Source: Bacilli bacterium (GTDB lineage Bacteria > Bacillota_I > Bacilli_A > RF39 > UBA660). Taken from it: a stretch of DNA of 5,811 nucleotides. Shown here piece by piece: positions 1 to 5,348 of the stretch (positions within the stretch are counted from its first letter, which is position 1; every line of letters begins with the position of its first letter). The notes beneath the pieces were generated by a model that was not told the DNA's origin, made no database searches, and saw only the letters and a list, made by a program, of their open reading frames with translations. The stretch lies in assembly GCA_900753645.1 (NCBI GenBank), contig CAADZW010000020.1, forward strand, positions 1 to 5,811, read 5' to 3'. Position numbers and translations under genes: made by a program.

Positions 1-8
1 AGGAGGTG
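1..8 (+). promoter_or_regulatory. Ribosome binding site of the mosaic lipoprotein gene
   Basis: AGGAGGTG is a near-perfect complement to the 3' end of 16S rRNA and sits 6 bases before the ATG at 15. It fixes the start codon and suggests strong translation. The promoter is upstream of the window. Confidence 0.85.
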
Positions 9-14
9 TAGATT

Positions 15-2252
15 ATGAAGAAATTATTGTTAAGTTTTGCTGTTTTATTAAGCTTACTATTGGTAGGATGTGGCAATAAAGAAGTTGTCGAACAACCTAA
101 TAATCCAAATCCTAGTGTTCCTGTCAAGGATCCTGTTCAGGAATATAATGAAATTGAGCAAACTATTGAAGATGCAGCCTTAAATTATAGTACAACTAAT
201 GATTTGGGAAAATCAGAAGAAAAAAACGGAATATCATTAGATACTCTTCAAAAGGATGGGTTTTTAGAAGAATCCTTGATTAATCCTATAACTGGTTATG
301 AATTAGGTGGTTGTGTAGTATATTATTGGAATAATACGACAAATCGATATATTTTTGAATATGATCAAACTTGTGAGAATTATAGTGAAGTAAAACCATC
401 TTTGACTATGAATTATCGTAAGGAGTTAATAAATGAAAATGGTTGGGCTAAGGAAGATGTTGATGTCACTTTAATCGCTGAAGGTAAAGTTACTTACTGC
501 CTTGGTTCTAGTGAATGTACTCCTAATTTGACATTACAACTAGACACTGGTTCGATATCTATAAATAAAGAAGGAACAAATTACTTGTGTGCGATTGCTA
601 GTAATAATTTAGGAAGTACTAGTAAACAATGTATAAGTATCAAATTAGATAAGACTGCTCCAACAGCTGGAACAGCGACATTTACTGGCACTTTGGGAAG
701 TAATAATTGGTATACAAGTGATGTTAAAGTTAATGTCAAAAACGGTTCAGATGAACTATCAGGTCATGATAGTACAGTTAGTAATGTATCTAGTATTACA
801 ACTAATACAAATGGAGCTACAATTAAAATTAGTACTACTGATTTGGCAGGAAATACAAGTACTAGAGATTATACAGTTAAAGTTGATAAAAGTTCGCCAA
901 CTATTGTCTCGAAAAGTAATAGTATAGATATTTTATTAAATGAAAGTAATGTGATCAGAGATCATTTTACTCCTAGTTTTTCTATAAGTGGTGGAACTGT
1001 TACTTGTTCACCAACAAATACTACTAATTTTAATTCGGTTGGAACATATAAAGCAACATGTACCGCTAATGGTGGAAATGGTAAGACAGCATCAGCATCA
1101 ATATCAGTTCGAGTATTAAGCAATGCGCTTTACGATATTTTCATCAAAGATGCAGTTGCTGATAATACATCAAGTACTTATGTTAGCTCAAGTAGAGGGA
1201 TCAACTTCAGTTTGCCAGCTAGTAGTACCAATGGTCAAGGTGTATATCGAGCATCAAGCATAACAAGCAATCCGATTTATTATTATCGAGGTAATGTAAG
1301 TAATAACAATGTTATATATGCAAATTATTGTTGGAAGATGGTTATAACAACAGCAGATCGAGGAGTAAAATTAATTTACAATGGCGTTCCTATCAATGGA
1401 ACATGTAATAATACTAATCCTCAAATAGGAACATCTGTATTTAATTCTGTTCATACTGATAACGCTTATATCGGATATATGTATGGATCTCCTGAGACTA
1501 GTACAGTATATGGTGACATGAATGGTGATGGCAAATATACATCAGCTGATTATTTAATATTTGAAAGAATCATTAATGGTTTAGTTGAGCCAAATGATGA
1601 ACAAAAAATATTAGGTGATGTCAATTTGGATGGAAAACTTACAGCATCTGACTATTTAATTGTTAAAAGATATCAATATAACCAAATTGATAGTATTATC
1701 GATCAAAATACAGATCTAGCGAGATATAACGCAACTCATAAAAATAGAAATAATTCAACTATTAAATCATATGTTGATTCATGGTACAGAAATAATATGA
1801 CAAGTTATACTGATGATTTAGAAGATGCAATATGGTGTAATGATCGTAGTCTAGCTACAGGTAAAGGTTATGGTGATTATCAAACAATCTATTCAGCAGC
1901 TGAACGTGATAGACAACCAAGTTTAACTTGTACTAATACTAATGATCGATTTACAGTATCGACAAGTAATGGTAATGGCGCGTTGACTTACCCAGTAGGA
2001 TTATTAACTTATGATGAATATATATTAGCAGGAAAAACAACAGGTTATTTAAACTCTGGATCACCATGGTGGACATTAACGCCATCTGCTTATGATAAGG
2101 GAGAAGTTGGGGCTTGGAATTATATAAGTACAAATGCAACAGCTGATAAAGTAACTACATCTTATAGTGTTAGACCAGCTATCGTACTTAAATATGGGAT
2201 CAAAATGACTAGTGGTAGTGGAACTACTGCCGATCCTTTTATAGTAGATTAA
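15..2252 (+). CDS. Mosaic surface lipoprotein with Ig-like domains and an internal dockerin
   Basis: Predicted lipoprotein of 745 aa, anchored on the outer face of the membrane. Seen: the signal peptide ends in the lipobox LVGC with lipidated Cys19, followed by a Pro/Asn-rich linker to about residue 40. Residues 41-120 (ISLDTLQKDGFL, NPITGYEL, then a C100/C120 pair) resemble the globular part of Gram-positive pilin-like proteins, but without the prepilin helix. Residues 127-212, 213-293 and 294-367 look like three Ig-like domains; the first two end in DKTAPT and DKSSPT. Residues 370-745 resemble DUF6273-type domains (YYYRGNV, CWKMV, VKLIYNG, CNDRSL, PWWTLTP, VRPAIVLK, and a GSG..ADPF ending). 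A dockerin at about 500-553 splits this domain. No catalytic site was recognised. The start is fixed by AGGAGGTG at 1-8. The promoter lies outside the window. The role is unknown; adhesion or scaffolding is plausible. Lipoprotein and dockerin are firm calls, the other domains less so. Confidence 0.85.
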   Translation: MKKLLLSFAVLLSLLLVGCGNKEVVEQPNNPNPSVPVKDPVQEYNEIEQTIEDAALNYSTTNDLGKSEEKNGISLDTLQKDGFLEESLINPITGYELGGCVVYYWNNTTNRYIFEYDQTCENYSEVKPSLTMNYRKELINENGWAKEDVDVTLIAEGKVTYCLGSSECTPNLTLQLDTGSISINKEGTNYLCAIASNNLGSTSKQCISIKLDKTAPTAGTATFTGTLGSNNWYTSDVKVNVKNGSDELSGHDSTVSNVSSITTNTNGATIKISTTDLAGNTSTRDYTVKVDKSSPTIVSKSNSIDILLNESNVIRDHFTPSFSISGGTVTCSPTNTTNFNSVGTYKATCTANGGNGKTASASISVRVLSNALYDIFIKDAVADNTSSTYVSSSRGINFSLPASSTNGQGVYRASSITSNPIYYYRGNVSNNNVIYANYCWKMVITTADRGVKLIYNGVPINGTCNNTNPQIGTSVFNSVHTDNAYIGYMYGSPETSTVYGDMNGDGKYTSADYLIFERIINGLVEPNDEQKILGDVNLDGKLTASDYLIVKRYQYNQIDSIIDQNTDLARYNATHKNRNNSTIKSYVDSWYRNNMTSYTDDLEDAIWCNDRSLATGKGYGDYQTIYSAAERDRQPSLTCTNTNDRFTVSTSNGNGALTYPVGLLTYDEYILAGKTTGYLNSGSPWWTLTPSAYDKGEVGAWNYISTNATADKVTTSYSVRPAIVLKYGIKMTSGSGTTADPFIVD
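63..97 (+). repeat. Shared lipobox/linker block, copy 1
   Basis: These 35 bases encode the lipobox end and the CGNKEVVEQ linker. They are identical base for base to 2477-2511 in the next lipoprotein gene. The preceding signal-peptide codons encode nearly the same residues but differ at many third positions. Seen directly by aligning the two gene starts. Confidence 0.9.
1512..1673 (+). other. Type I dockerin module, two calcium-binding repeats, inside the mosaic lipoprotein
   Basis: Seen: two tandem F-hand-like repeats, GDMNGDGKYTSADYLIFERI (residues 500-519) and GDVNLDGKLTASDYLIVKRY (534-553). Each has the calcium-ligand pattern D-x-N-x-D-G followed by D at loop position 12: D501, N503, D505 and D512, then D535, N537, D539 and D546. 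Known: type I dockerins bind cohesin domains, classically to assemble cellulosomes, and also occur in proteins of non-cellulosomal bacteria. Odd here: dockerins are usually at a C-terminus, but this one is followed by about 190 residues that appear to complete the domain begun before it. No cohesin is encoded in the window. Confidence 0.88.
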
Positions 2253-2271
2253 GTGTATTTTCAAATGAGTT

Positions 2272-2299
2272 AAAGGCAAATTTAAATGTTTGCCTTTTT
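2272..2299 (+). terminator. Intrinsic terminator after the mosaic lipoprotein gene
   Basis: A perfect 9-bp stem, AAAGGCAAA (2272-2280) with TTTGCCTTT (2289-2297), closes an 8-base loop. The T-run starts in the 3' arm and continues to 2299, with another TTTT at 2302-2305. It begins 20 bases after the stop codon and separates this gene from the second lipoprotein gene. Confidence 0.88.
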
Positions 2300-2352
2300 A
2301 GTTTTCCTTGCATAATTTATAAATTGTTAAATAAACGTTAATTGATAAGATA

Positions 2353-2388
2353 ATTGTGAAAGAAATGTGAAATTTTGATTGTCACAAT
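2353..2388 (+). promoter_or_regulatory. Operator-like TGTGA repeats upstream of the second lipoprotein gene
   Basis: Seen: TGTGA at 2355-2359 and 2366-2370, spaced 11 bases (about one helical turn), and the inverse TCACA at 2382-2386. ATTGTGA (2353-2359) and TCACAAT (2382-2388) form an inverted repeat. ATTGTCACAAT (2378-2388) is itself a 5-1-5 palindrome and covers the candidate -35 box. This arrangement could be a repressor or activator site. It may also be chance in AT-rich DNA, and no regulator is identified. Confidence 0.3.
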
Positions 2389-2407
2389 AGGTTTTTTTTG
2401 ATATTAT
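2379..2407 (+). promoter_or_regulatory. Candidate housekeeping promoter of the second lipoprotein gene
   Basis: TTGTCA (2379-2384) and TATTAT (2402-2407) are separated by 17 bases; each matches the vegetative sigma consensus at 5 of 6 positions. A T-run lies in the spacer. Transcription would start near 2414, right at the ribosome binding site (GGAGTGAGGG, 2415-2424), leaving a leader of about 15 bases. An overlapping perfect TATAAT at 2407-2412 is an alternative -10 but has a poor spacing of 22 bases to the same -35. Confidence 0.6.
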
Positions 2408-2428
2408 ATAATTAGGAGTGAGGGAAAA

Positions 2429-3349
2429 ATGAAAAAATTGTTGTTGAGTTTTACTGTTTTGTTGAGTATATTATTAGTAGGATGTGGCAATAAAGAAGTT
2501 GTCGAACAACCGACTGATCCTATTGAAGATTTTAAAAATTTTATTAGACATGATGCTACAGTTACTAGTGGAACTGTCGAAATGAATATGCGTTATAAAC
2601 TAAATTCTGAAGGATTGTTAGTAGAAATGGAATTACCAATTAAAATGGATATAGCTGAAAATGGTAAACAAATATATATTGCAATGAAAGAAAATGCATT
2701 TTTAGGAGCGTTTGAAGTATATATGGTTGAAGAGGAAATGATACCATATGTCTATATCAGTTCATCACTTTTCGATACTATATTTGGCGTTACTAATGAT
2801 GAGTTGTATTGGATTAAAACAGAAGTTACTGAAGAAGACAGTTCTTCAATTCCTGATAATTTATTACCAACAGATTTTACTGAAGAAGACATTGAAAAAT
2901 ATATAAATCGATACATCACTGTCGATCATATCGTTTATATTGGTGAAGAAAACAATATTAAGCATTATCAATTAATTGTAAATGATGCTTTGTTAAGTAA
3001 ATTATCTGAAGACTTTGGTTTTGAATTTACAGCTTCTGGTATTGAATTTAAAATTGACATTTATTATGATAAAACTACTCTATATCCAACAAGAATGAGT
3101 GCTGATTTTAACGAATTAATAAAAAGTCTAATAGAAAATCTTAGTGATGAAGAATTAGAAAGTTTACAAGCTTCTGGGATCAGTTTAGAAGATATTGTTG
3201 AGTTTTCACTTACTTTCGACTTTTCTTTCAACAATGTAGTAATAGAAATTCCTGATGAGGTTAAAGAAAACGCTATTACGGAAGAAGAATATATTGAAAT
3301 TTTAAATGATATATATAATCAAGAAAATGGACTATTGACATATCAATAG
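2429..3349 (+). CDS. Lipoprotein, probable LolA/LppX-like fold
   Basis: Predicted membrane-anchored extracellular lipoprotein of 306 aa. Seen: signal peptide and lipobox LVGC with Cys19, then a linker identical to that of the preceding lipoprotein. The mature part begins with a helix (DPIEDFKNFIR), followed by alternating strands typical of a large curved sheet (SGTVEMNMRYKL, GLLVEMELPIKMDI, KQIYIAMKE, VEFSLTFDFSF). It ends with VVIEIPDEVKE and an acidic helix. This pattern resembles LolA/LppX-like and DUF6612-like lipoproteins of Gram-positives; that match is inferred from pattern, not established. Members of that fold often bind lipids or hydrophobic ligands, but no ligand can be read here. 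The protein is acidic and has no Cys after Cys19. The start is supported by GGAGTGAGGG just upstream. It has its own promoter and terminator, so it is probably monocistronic. Confidence 0.85.
   Translation: MKKLLLSFTVLLSILLVGCGNKEVVEQPTDPIEDFKNFIRHDATVTSGTVEMNMRYKLNSEGLLVEMELPIKMDIAENGKQIYIAMKENAFLGAFEVYMVEEEMIPYVYISSSLFDTIFGVTNDELYWIKTEVTEEDSSSIPDNLLPTDFTEEDIEKYINRYITVDHIVYIGEENNIKHYQLIVNDALLSKLSEDFGFEFTASGIEFKIDIYYDKTTLYPTRMSADFNELIKSLIENLSDEELESLQASGISLEDIVEFSLTFDFSFNNVVIEIPDEVKENAITEEEYIEILNDIYNQENGLLTYQ
2477..2511 (+). repeat. Shared lipobox/linker block, copy 2
   Basis: Identical over 35 bases to 63-97. Beyond it the two genes share no obvious sequence, apart from synonymous similarity in the signal peptide just upstream. 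Confidence 0.9.
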
Positions 3350-3357
3350 TTTTTTTT
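3331..3357 (+). terminator. Intrinsic terminator overlapping the end of the second lipoprotein gene
   Basis: A perfect 8-bp stem, ACTATTGA (3331-3338) with TCAATAGT (3343-3350), closes a 4-base CATA loop and runs into eight T (3350-3357). The last codons form the 5' arm and loop, and the TAG stop (3347-3349) lies in the 3' arm. Coding and termination share the same bases. Confidence 0.85.
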
Positions 3358-3386
3358 AAATCACTTATACCTAAAAGTTTTTATGT

Positions 3387-3413
3387 ACAAAAGACTAGTA
3401 TTTGCATATATTA
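3387..3413 (+). promoter_or_regulatory. Candidate mother-cell sporulation promoter (SigK/SigE-like) of cotE
   Basis: CATATATTA (3405-3413) fits the SigK -10 pattern CATAnnnTA and is close to the SigE -10. An AC (3387-3388) lies 16 bases upstream, as in SigK promoters. Known: B. subtilis cotE is read from mother-cell SigE and SigK promoters. No good vegetative promoter was seen in this gap. Transcription would start near 3420, right at the ribosome binding site. The motif is short and AT-rich, so chance is possible; the gene identity supports it. Confidence 0.45.
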
Positions 3414-3430
3414 AACTGAGAGGTGATAAT

Positions 3431-3964
3431 ATGGCTTTATATAAGGAAATAGTCACTAAAGCTGTTATTGGAAAAGGGAAAAAATATTTTAAAAATAACT
3501 ATAAAATAACTACTAACGATCAACCAACAACGGTTTTAGGATGTTGGGTAATTAACCATAAGTTCAAAGGGTACAAATCAGGCGATAAAATTGGTGTCGA
3601 TGGTTCTTTTGATGTAAATATTTGGTATTCTTACGATAACGATTCAAAAACGACAGTAGTTAATCAAAAAATCGAATATAATGATTTGTTTAATGTCAAG
3701 TTGAAAGAAAATGCCGATTTAAGTGGCGATACTGATATAATCGTTCGTACGTTAAGCCAACCAACTTGCTTGGGTGTTAATATTTTAGATAATAAAGAAA
3801 TTTCCTTTGATATTGAAAAAGAATTGGGTGTTGAGATAGTTGGGGAAACTAAAGTAAAAATAGCTATCGAAGAAGACGAAGAACCATGGGATGAAATAGA
3901 CGATGATGTCACAGAAGAAGATTTAGAAGAAATTAATAAAGTTGATGAGAATTACATACAATAA
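3431..3964 (+). CDS. cotE: Outer spore coat morphogenetic protein CotE
   Basis: In B. subtilis, CotE forms a shell around the forespore in the mother cell and directs assembly of the outer coat. Seen: 177 aa against about 180 in B. subtilis. Conserved family segments as I recall them are present: YKEIVTKAVIGKGKK (4-18), LGCWVINHK (36-44), VNIWYSY (62-68), QPTCL (110-114) and IVGETKV (136-142). A strongly acidic tail runs from about residue 147, as in the family. The start at 3431 is chosen because GAGAGGTGAT lies just upstream and MALYKEI matches the family N-terminus. The in-frame ATG at 3383 has no ribosome binding site and precedes the proposed promoter. The neighbours are unrelated to sporulation; in Bacillus cotE sits near mutS-mutL. 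The identification rests on recalled family sequence but is consistent along the whole length. Confidence 0.9.
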   Translation: MALYKEIVTKAVIGKGKKYFKNNYKITTNDQPTTVLGCWVINHKFKGYKSGDKIGVDGSFDVNIWYSYDNDSKTTVVNQKIEYNDLFNVKLKENADLSGDTDIIVRTLSQPTCLGVNILDNKEISFDIEKELGVEIVGETKVKIAIEEDEEPWDEIDDDVTEEDLEEINKVDENYIQ

Positions 3965-3994
3965 AGTGTCAACCAAAAATAGTTGACACTTTTT
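3963..3994 (+). terminator. Strong intrinsic terminator of cotE
   Basis: A perfect 11-bp stem, AAAGTGTCAAC (3963-3973) with GTTGACACTTT (3982-3992), closes an 8-base loop and has T-run 3990-3994. The 5' arm starts within the TAA stop codon of cotE. The 3' arm contains TTGACA, which also serves as the probable -35 box of the rpsP promoter. Confidence 0.92.
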
Positions 3995-4011
3995 ATTTGT
4001 TGTGTTAAAAT
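3983..4011 (+). promoter_or_regulatory. Strong vegetative promoter of rpsP-khpA
   Basis: Perfect -35 TTGACA (3983-3988), a 17-base spacer and -10 TAAAAT (4006-4011, 5 of 6). A TG at 4003-4004 gives an extended -10. Transcription would start near 4018, just before the GGAGTGA ribosome binding site (4024-4030). The -35 lies within the cotE terminator stem. Confidence 0.82.
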
Positions 4012-4036
4012 TATCTAGGAAGAGGAGTGATTAAAG

Positions 4037-4318
4037 ATGGCAGTTAAGTTAAGACTAAAAAGAATGGGAGCTAAAAAAAGTCCATTCTATCGAATTGTAG
4101 CCGCAGATTCTAGAAGTCCAAGAGATGGTAAATTTATCGAAAGTATTGGTTATTATGATCCAACAAAACAACCTGCTGAATTAAAAATCGATGAAGAGTT
4201 AGCTAATTCTTGGTTATCTAAAGGTGCTATTCCAACTGATACGGTTAGAAGTTTATTTAAACAACAAGGAATTATGCAAAAATTCCACGAATCAAAAATG
4301 AAAAAAGGTAGTAAATAA
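4037..4318 (+). CDS. rpsP: 30S ribosomal protein S16
   Basis: Small-subunit ribosomal protein that binds 16S rRNA and helps assemble the 30S body. Seen: 93 aa, a normal bacterial length, with the signature N-terminus ([20 protein letters not shown]), then [19 protein letters not shown] (24-42) and the helical segment [19 protein letters not shown] (55-73), and a basic tail. The start is set by GGAGTGA 6 bases before the ATG. It is the first gene of a two-gene unit: its TAA overlaps the ATG of khpA by one base. Neighbours usual in Bacilli (ffh upstream; rimM, trmD and rplS downstream) are missing here. Identification is certain. Confidence 0.98.
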   Translation: MAVKLRLKRMGAKKSPFYRIVAADSRSPRDGKFIESIGYYDPTKQPAELKIDEELANSWLSKGAIPTDTVRSLFKQQGIMQKFHESKMKKGSK

Positions 4319-4563
4319 TGAATTTAGTTGAATTGACCGAATTTCTAGTTAAAAGTGTGGTAGATGATCCTGATATGGTTTCAGTAAAGCAATTTGAAGA
4401 TGATGAAGAATACATTACAATCCAAGTTTTAGTTGATGATAGCGTTATTGGTAGTGTTATTGGTAAAAATGGAATTATTGCTAATGCTATTAGAACTATT
4501 GTGCAAGCTTCAGCTTATGCCAATGGGTTGAGAAAAGTTAAAATTAACATTGATTCGTTTTAG
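4318..4563 (+). CDS. khpA: KH-domain RNA-binding protein KhpA (YlqC family)
   Basis: Small RNA-binding protein. In streptococci and other Firmicutes, KhpA pairs with KhpB/EloR and affects cell elongation and RNA regulation; in most genomes it lies directly after rpsP, as here. Seen: 81 aa, the usual size, made of a single KH domain with the RNA-binding GxxG loop as GKNG (49-52) inside SVIGKNGIIANAIRTIV, preceded by the strand EYITIQVLV (31-39) and ending in the strand RKVKINIDS. The start overlaps the rpsP stop (TAATG), and AAGGTAG about 6 bases upstream is a modest ribosome binding site, so translational coupling is likely. A terminator starts in its stop codon, so no rimM-trmD read-through is expected. 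Confidence 0.95.
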   Translation: MNLVELTEFLVKSVVDDPDMVSVKQFEDDEEYITIQVLVDDSVIGSVIGKNGIIANAIRTIVQASAYANGLRKVKINIDSF

Positions 4564-4583
4564 AAGATTTAATCTTCTTTTTT
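4562..4583 (+). terminator. Intrinsic terminator of rpsP-khpA
   Basis: A 7-bp perfect stem, AGAAGAT (4562-4568) with ATCTTCT (4572-4578), closes a 3-base loop and is followed by T-run 4578-4583. The stem starts in the khpA TAG stop. It is AT-rich and rather weak, so partial read-through into uppS is possible. Confidence 0.72.
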
Positions 4584-4584
4584 C

Positions 4585-4613
4585 TTGTATTAATCGACTA
4601 TTTATATTATAAT
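4585..4613 (+). promoter_or_regulatory. Vegetative promoter of uppS-cdsA
   Basis: TTGTAT (4585-4590, 4 of 6) and a perfect TATAAT (4608-4613) are separated by exactly 17 bases. Transcription would start near 4620, about 12 bases before the uppS ATG, with the ribosome binding site AGGGTGAT (4621-4628) at the very 5' end of the message. It lies immediately after the khpA terminator. Confidence 0.75.
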
Positions 4614-4631
4614 ATTAAATAGGGTGATATA

Positions 4632-5348
4632 ATGATAGTACCTAATCACGTCGGAATTATTGTTGATGGCAATGGAAGATGGGCTACTAAACGAGGTAAA
4701 AATAGTAGTGAAGGTCATTTAGCTGGCTCAAAAAATCTGGATAGTTTATGTCAATATATATTTGATAAAGGTGTAAAAATACTTAGTTTATATATTTTCT
4801 CAACCGAAAATTTTAAAAGAAGTGATGAAGAAGTTAATTATTTGATGAATTTGTTTGTCAAAAAGTTCAAAAATGATTTTAAAATATATAGTAAAAAAGG
4901 AATTAAAATCATTTTCTCAGGAAGGCGAGAACCTTTAAAACGAGAAATACTAGATATTATCGATGATGTCACCGAAAAAACTAAAAATAATCAAAAGGGA
5001 ATTTTAAATTTTTGTATAAATTATGGCTCTCATGCTGAGATTATCGATGCTTGTAAGAAAATAGTAAGCGACAGTAATATTGGTAAAATAAATGTAAATG
5101 AGTTAGACGAAAAATTGTTTTCTAAATACTTGTATCATGATTTGCCTAACTTAGATTTATTGATTAGAACTGGTGGCGAAATAAGGTTGAGTAACTTTAT
5201 GTTGTGGCAGTTAAGTTATGCGGAACTTTACTTTACTGATGTTTTATTTCCTGACTTTGACAATGTAGAATTTGACAAAGCTTTAAAAAACTATAACAAT
5301 CGTGATCGTAGATTTGGAGGAATTAACTATGAAGAAAAGAGTAATTAG
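4632..5348 (+). CDS. uppS: Undecaprenyl diphosphate synthase (cis-prenyltransferase)
   Basis: Cytosolic, membrane-associated enzyme. It adds isopentenyl units in cis to farnesyl diphosphate to make undecaprenyl diphosphate, the lipid carrier for peptidoglycan and other wall polymers. Seen: 238 aa, near the usual 240-250. Family motifs in order: HVGIIVDGNGRWA (6-18; catalytic Asp12), GH (28-29), LYIFSTENFKR (53-63), NYGSHAEI (130-137), DLLIRTGGEIRLSNF (175-189), LSYAELYFTDVLFPDF (194-209; metal-binding Glu198) and RDRRFGG (224-230). Two usual residues differ: NYGGR is NYGSH and RTSGE is RTGGE. The catalytic residues are kept, so it should be active. Its 3' end overlaps cdsA by 20 bases. The usual upstream partners pyrH and frr are absent; it has its own promoter. 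Confidence 0.96.
   Translation: MIVPNHVGIIVDGNGRWATKRGKNSSEGHLAGSKNLDSLCQYIFDKGVKILSLYIFSTENFKRSDEEVNYLMNLFVKKFKNDFKIYSKKGIKIIFSGRREPLKREILDIIDDVTEKTKNNQKGILNFCINYGSHAEIIDACKKIVSDSNIGKINVNELDEKLFSKYLYHDLPNLDLLIRTGGEIRLSNFMLWQLSYAELYFTDVLFPDFDNVEFDKALKNYNNRDRRFGGINYEEKSN
5316..5320 (+). promoter_or_regulatory. cdsA ribosome binding site inside uppS
   Basis: GGAGG lies 8 bases before the cdsA ATG and is embedded in the codons for the conserved RRFGG motif of UppS. It decides the cdsA start and implies translation tied to that of uppS. Confidence 0.85.

Noticed and set aside
480..900. Short AGT/ACT/AAT-rich repeats in the Ig-like region
   Set aside because: They reflect Ser/Thr/Asn-rich coding with AT-biased codons. 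No regular unit length was found.
718..927. Forward 69-codon open frame inside the first lipoprotein gene
   Set aside because: It is a shifted frame of the Ig-like region, with a Leu/Gln-rich product and no ribosome binding site.
1951..2279. Reverse-strand open frames of about 62-67 codons under the end of the first lipoprotein gene
   Set aside because: They lie antisense to a well-supported gene, have no ribosome binding site or promoter, and have low-complexity AT-driven composition.
2300..2352. Possible second promoter further upstream of the second lipoprotein gene (TTGCAT at 2308, TTGATA at 2342)
   Set aside because: Neither has a -10-like hexamer at 16-18 bases. The stretch is AT-rich with no other visible structure.
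3383..3430. Upstream in-frame ATG giving a cotE product 16 residues longer
   Set aside because: It has no ribosome binding site, it precedes the proposed promoter, and the extra residues do not match the CotE N-terminus. ATG at 3431 has a good site.
3664..3912. Reverse-strand 82-codon open frame within cotE
   Set aside because: Its Ser/Ile-rich product is the antisense shadow of the acidic CotE tail, with no start signals.
4610..4631. Whether the short uppS leader could hold a riboswitch or leader peptide
   Set aside because: Only about 12 bases separate the predicted start of transcription from the ATG, too short for either.
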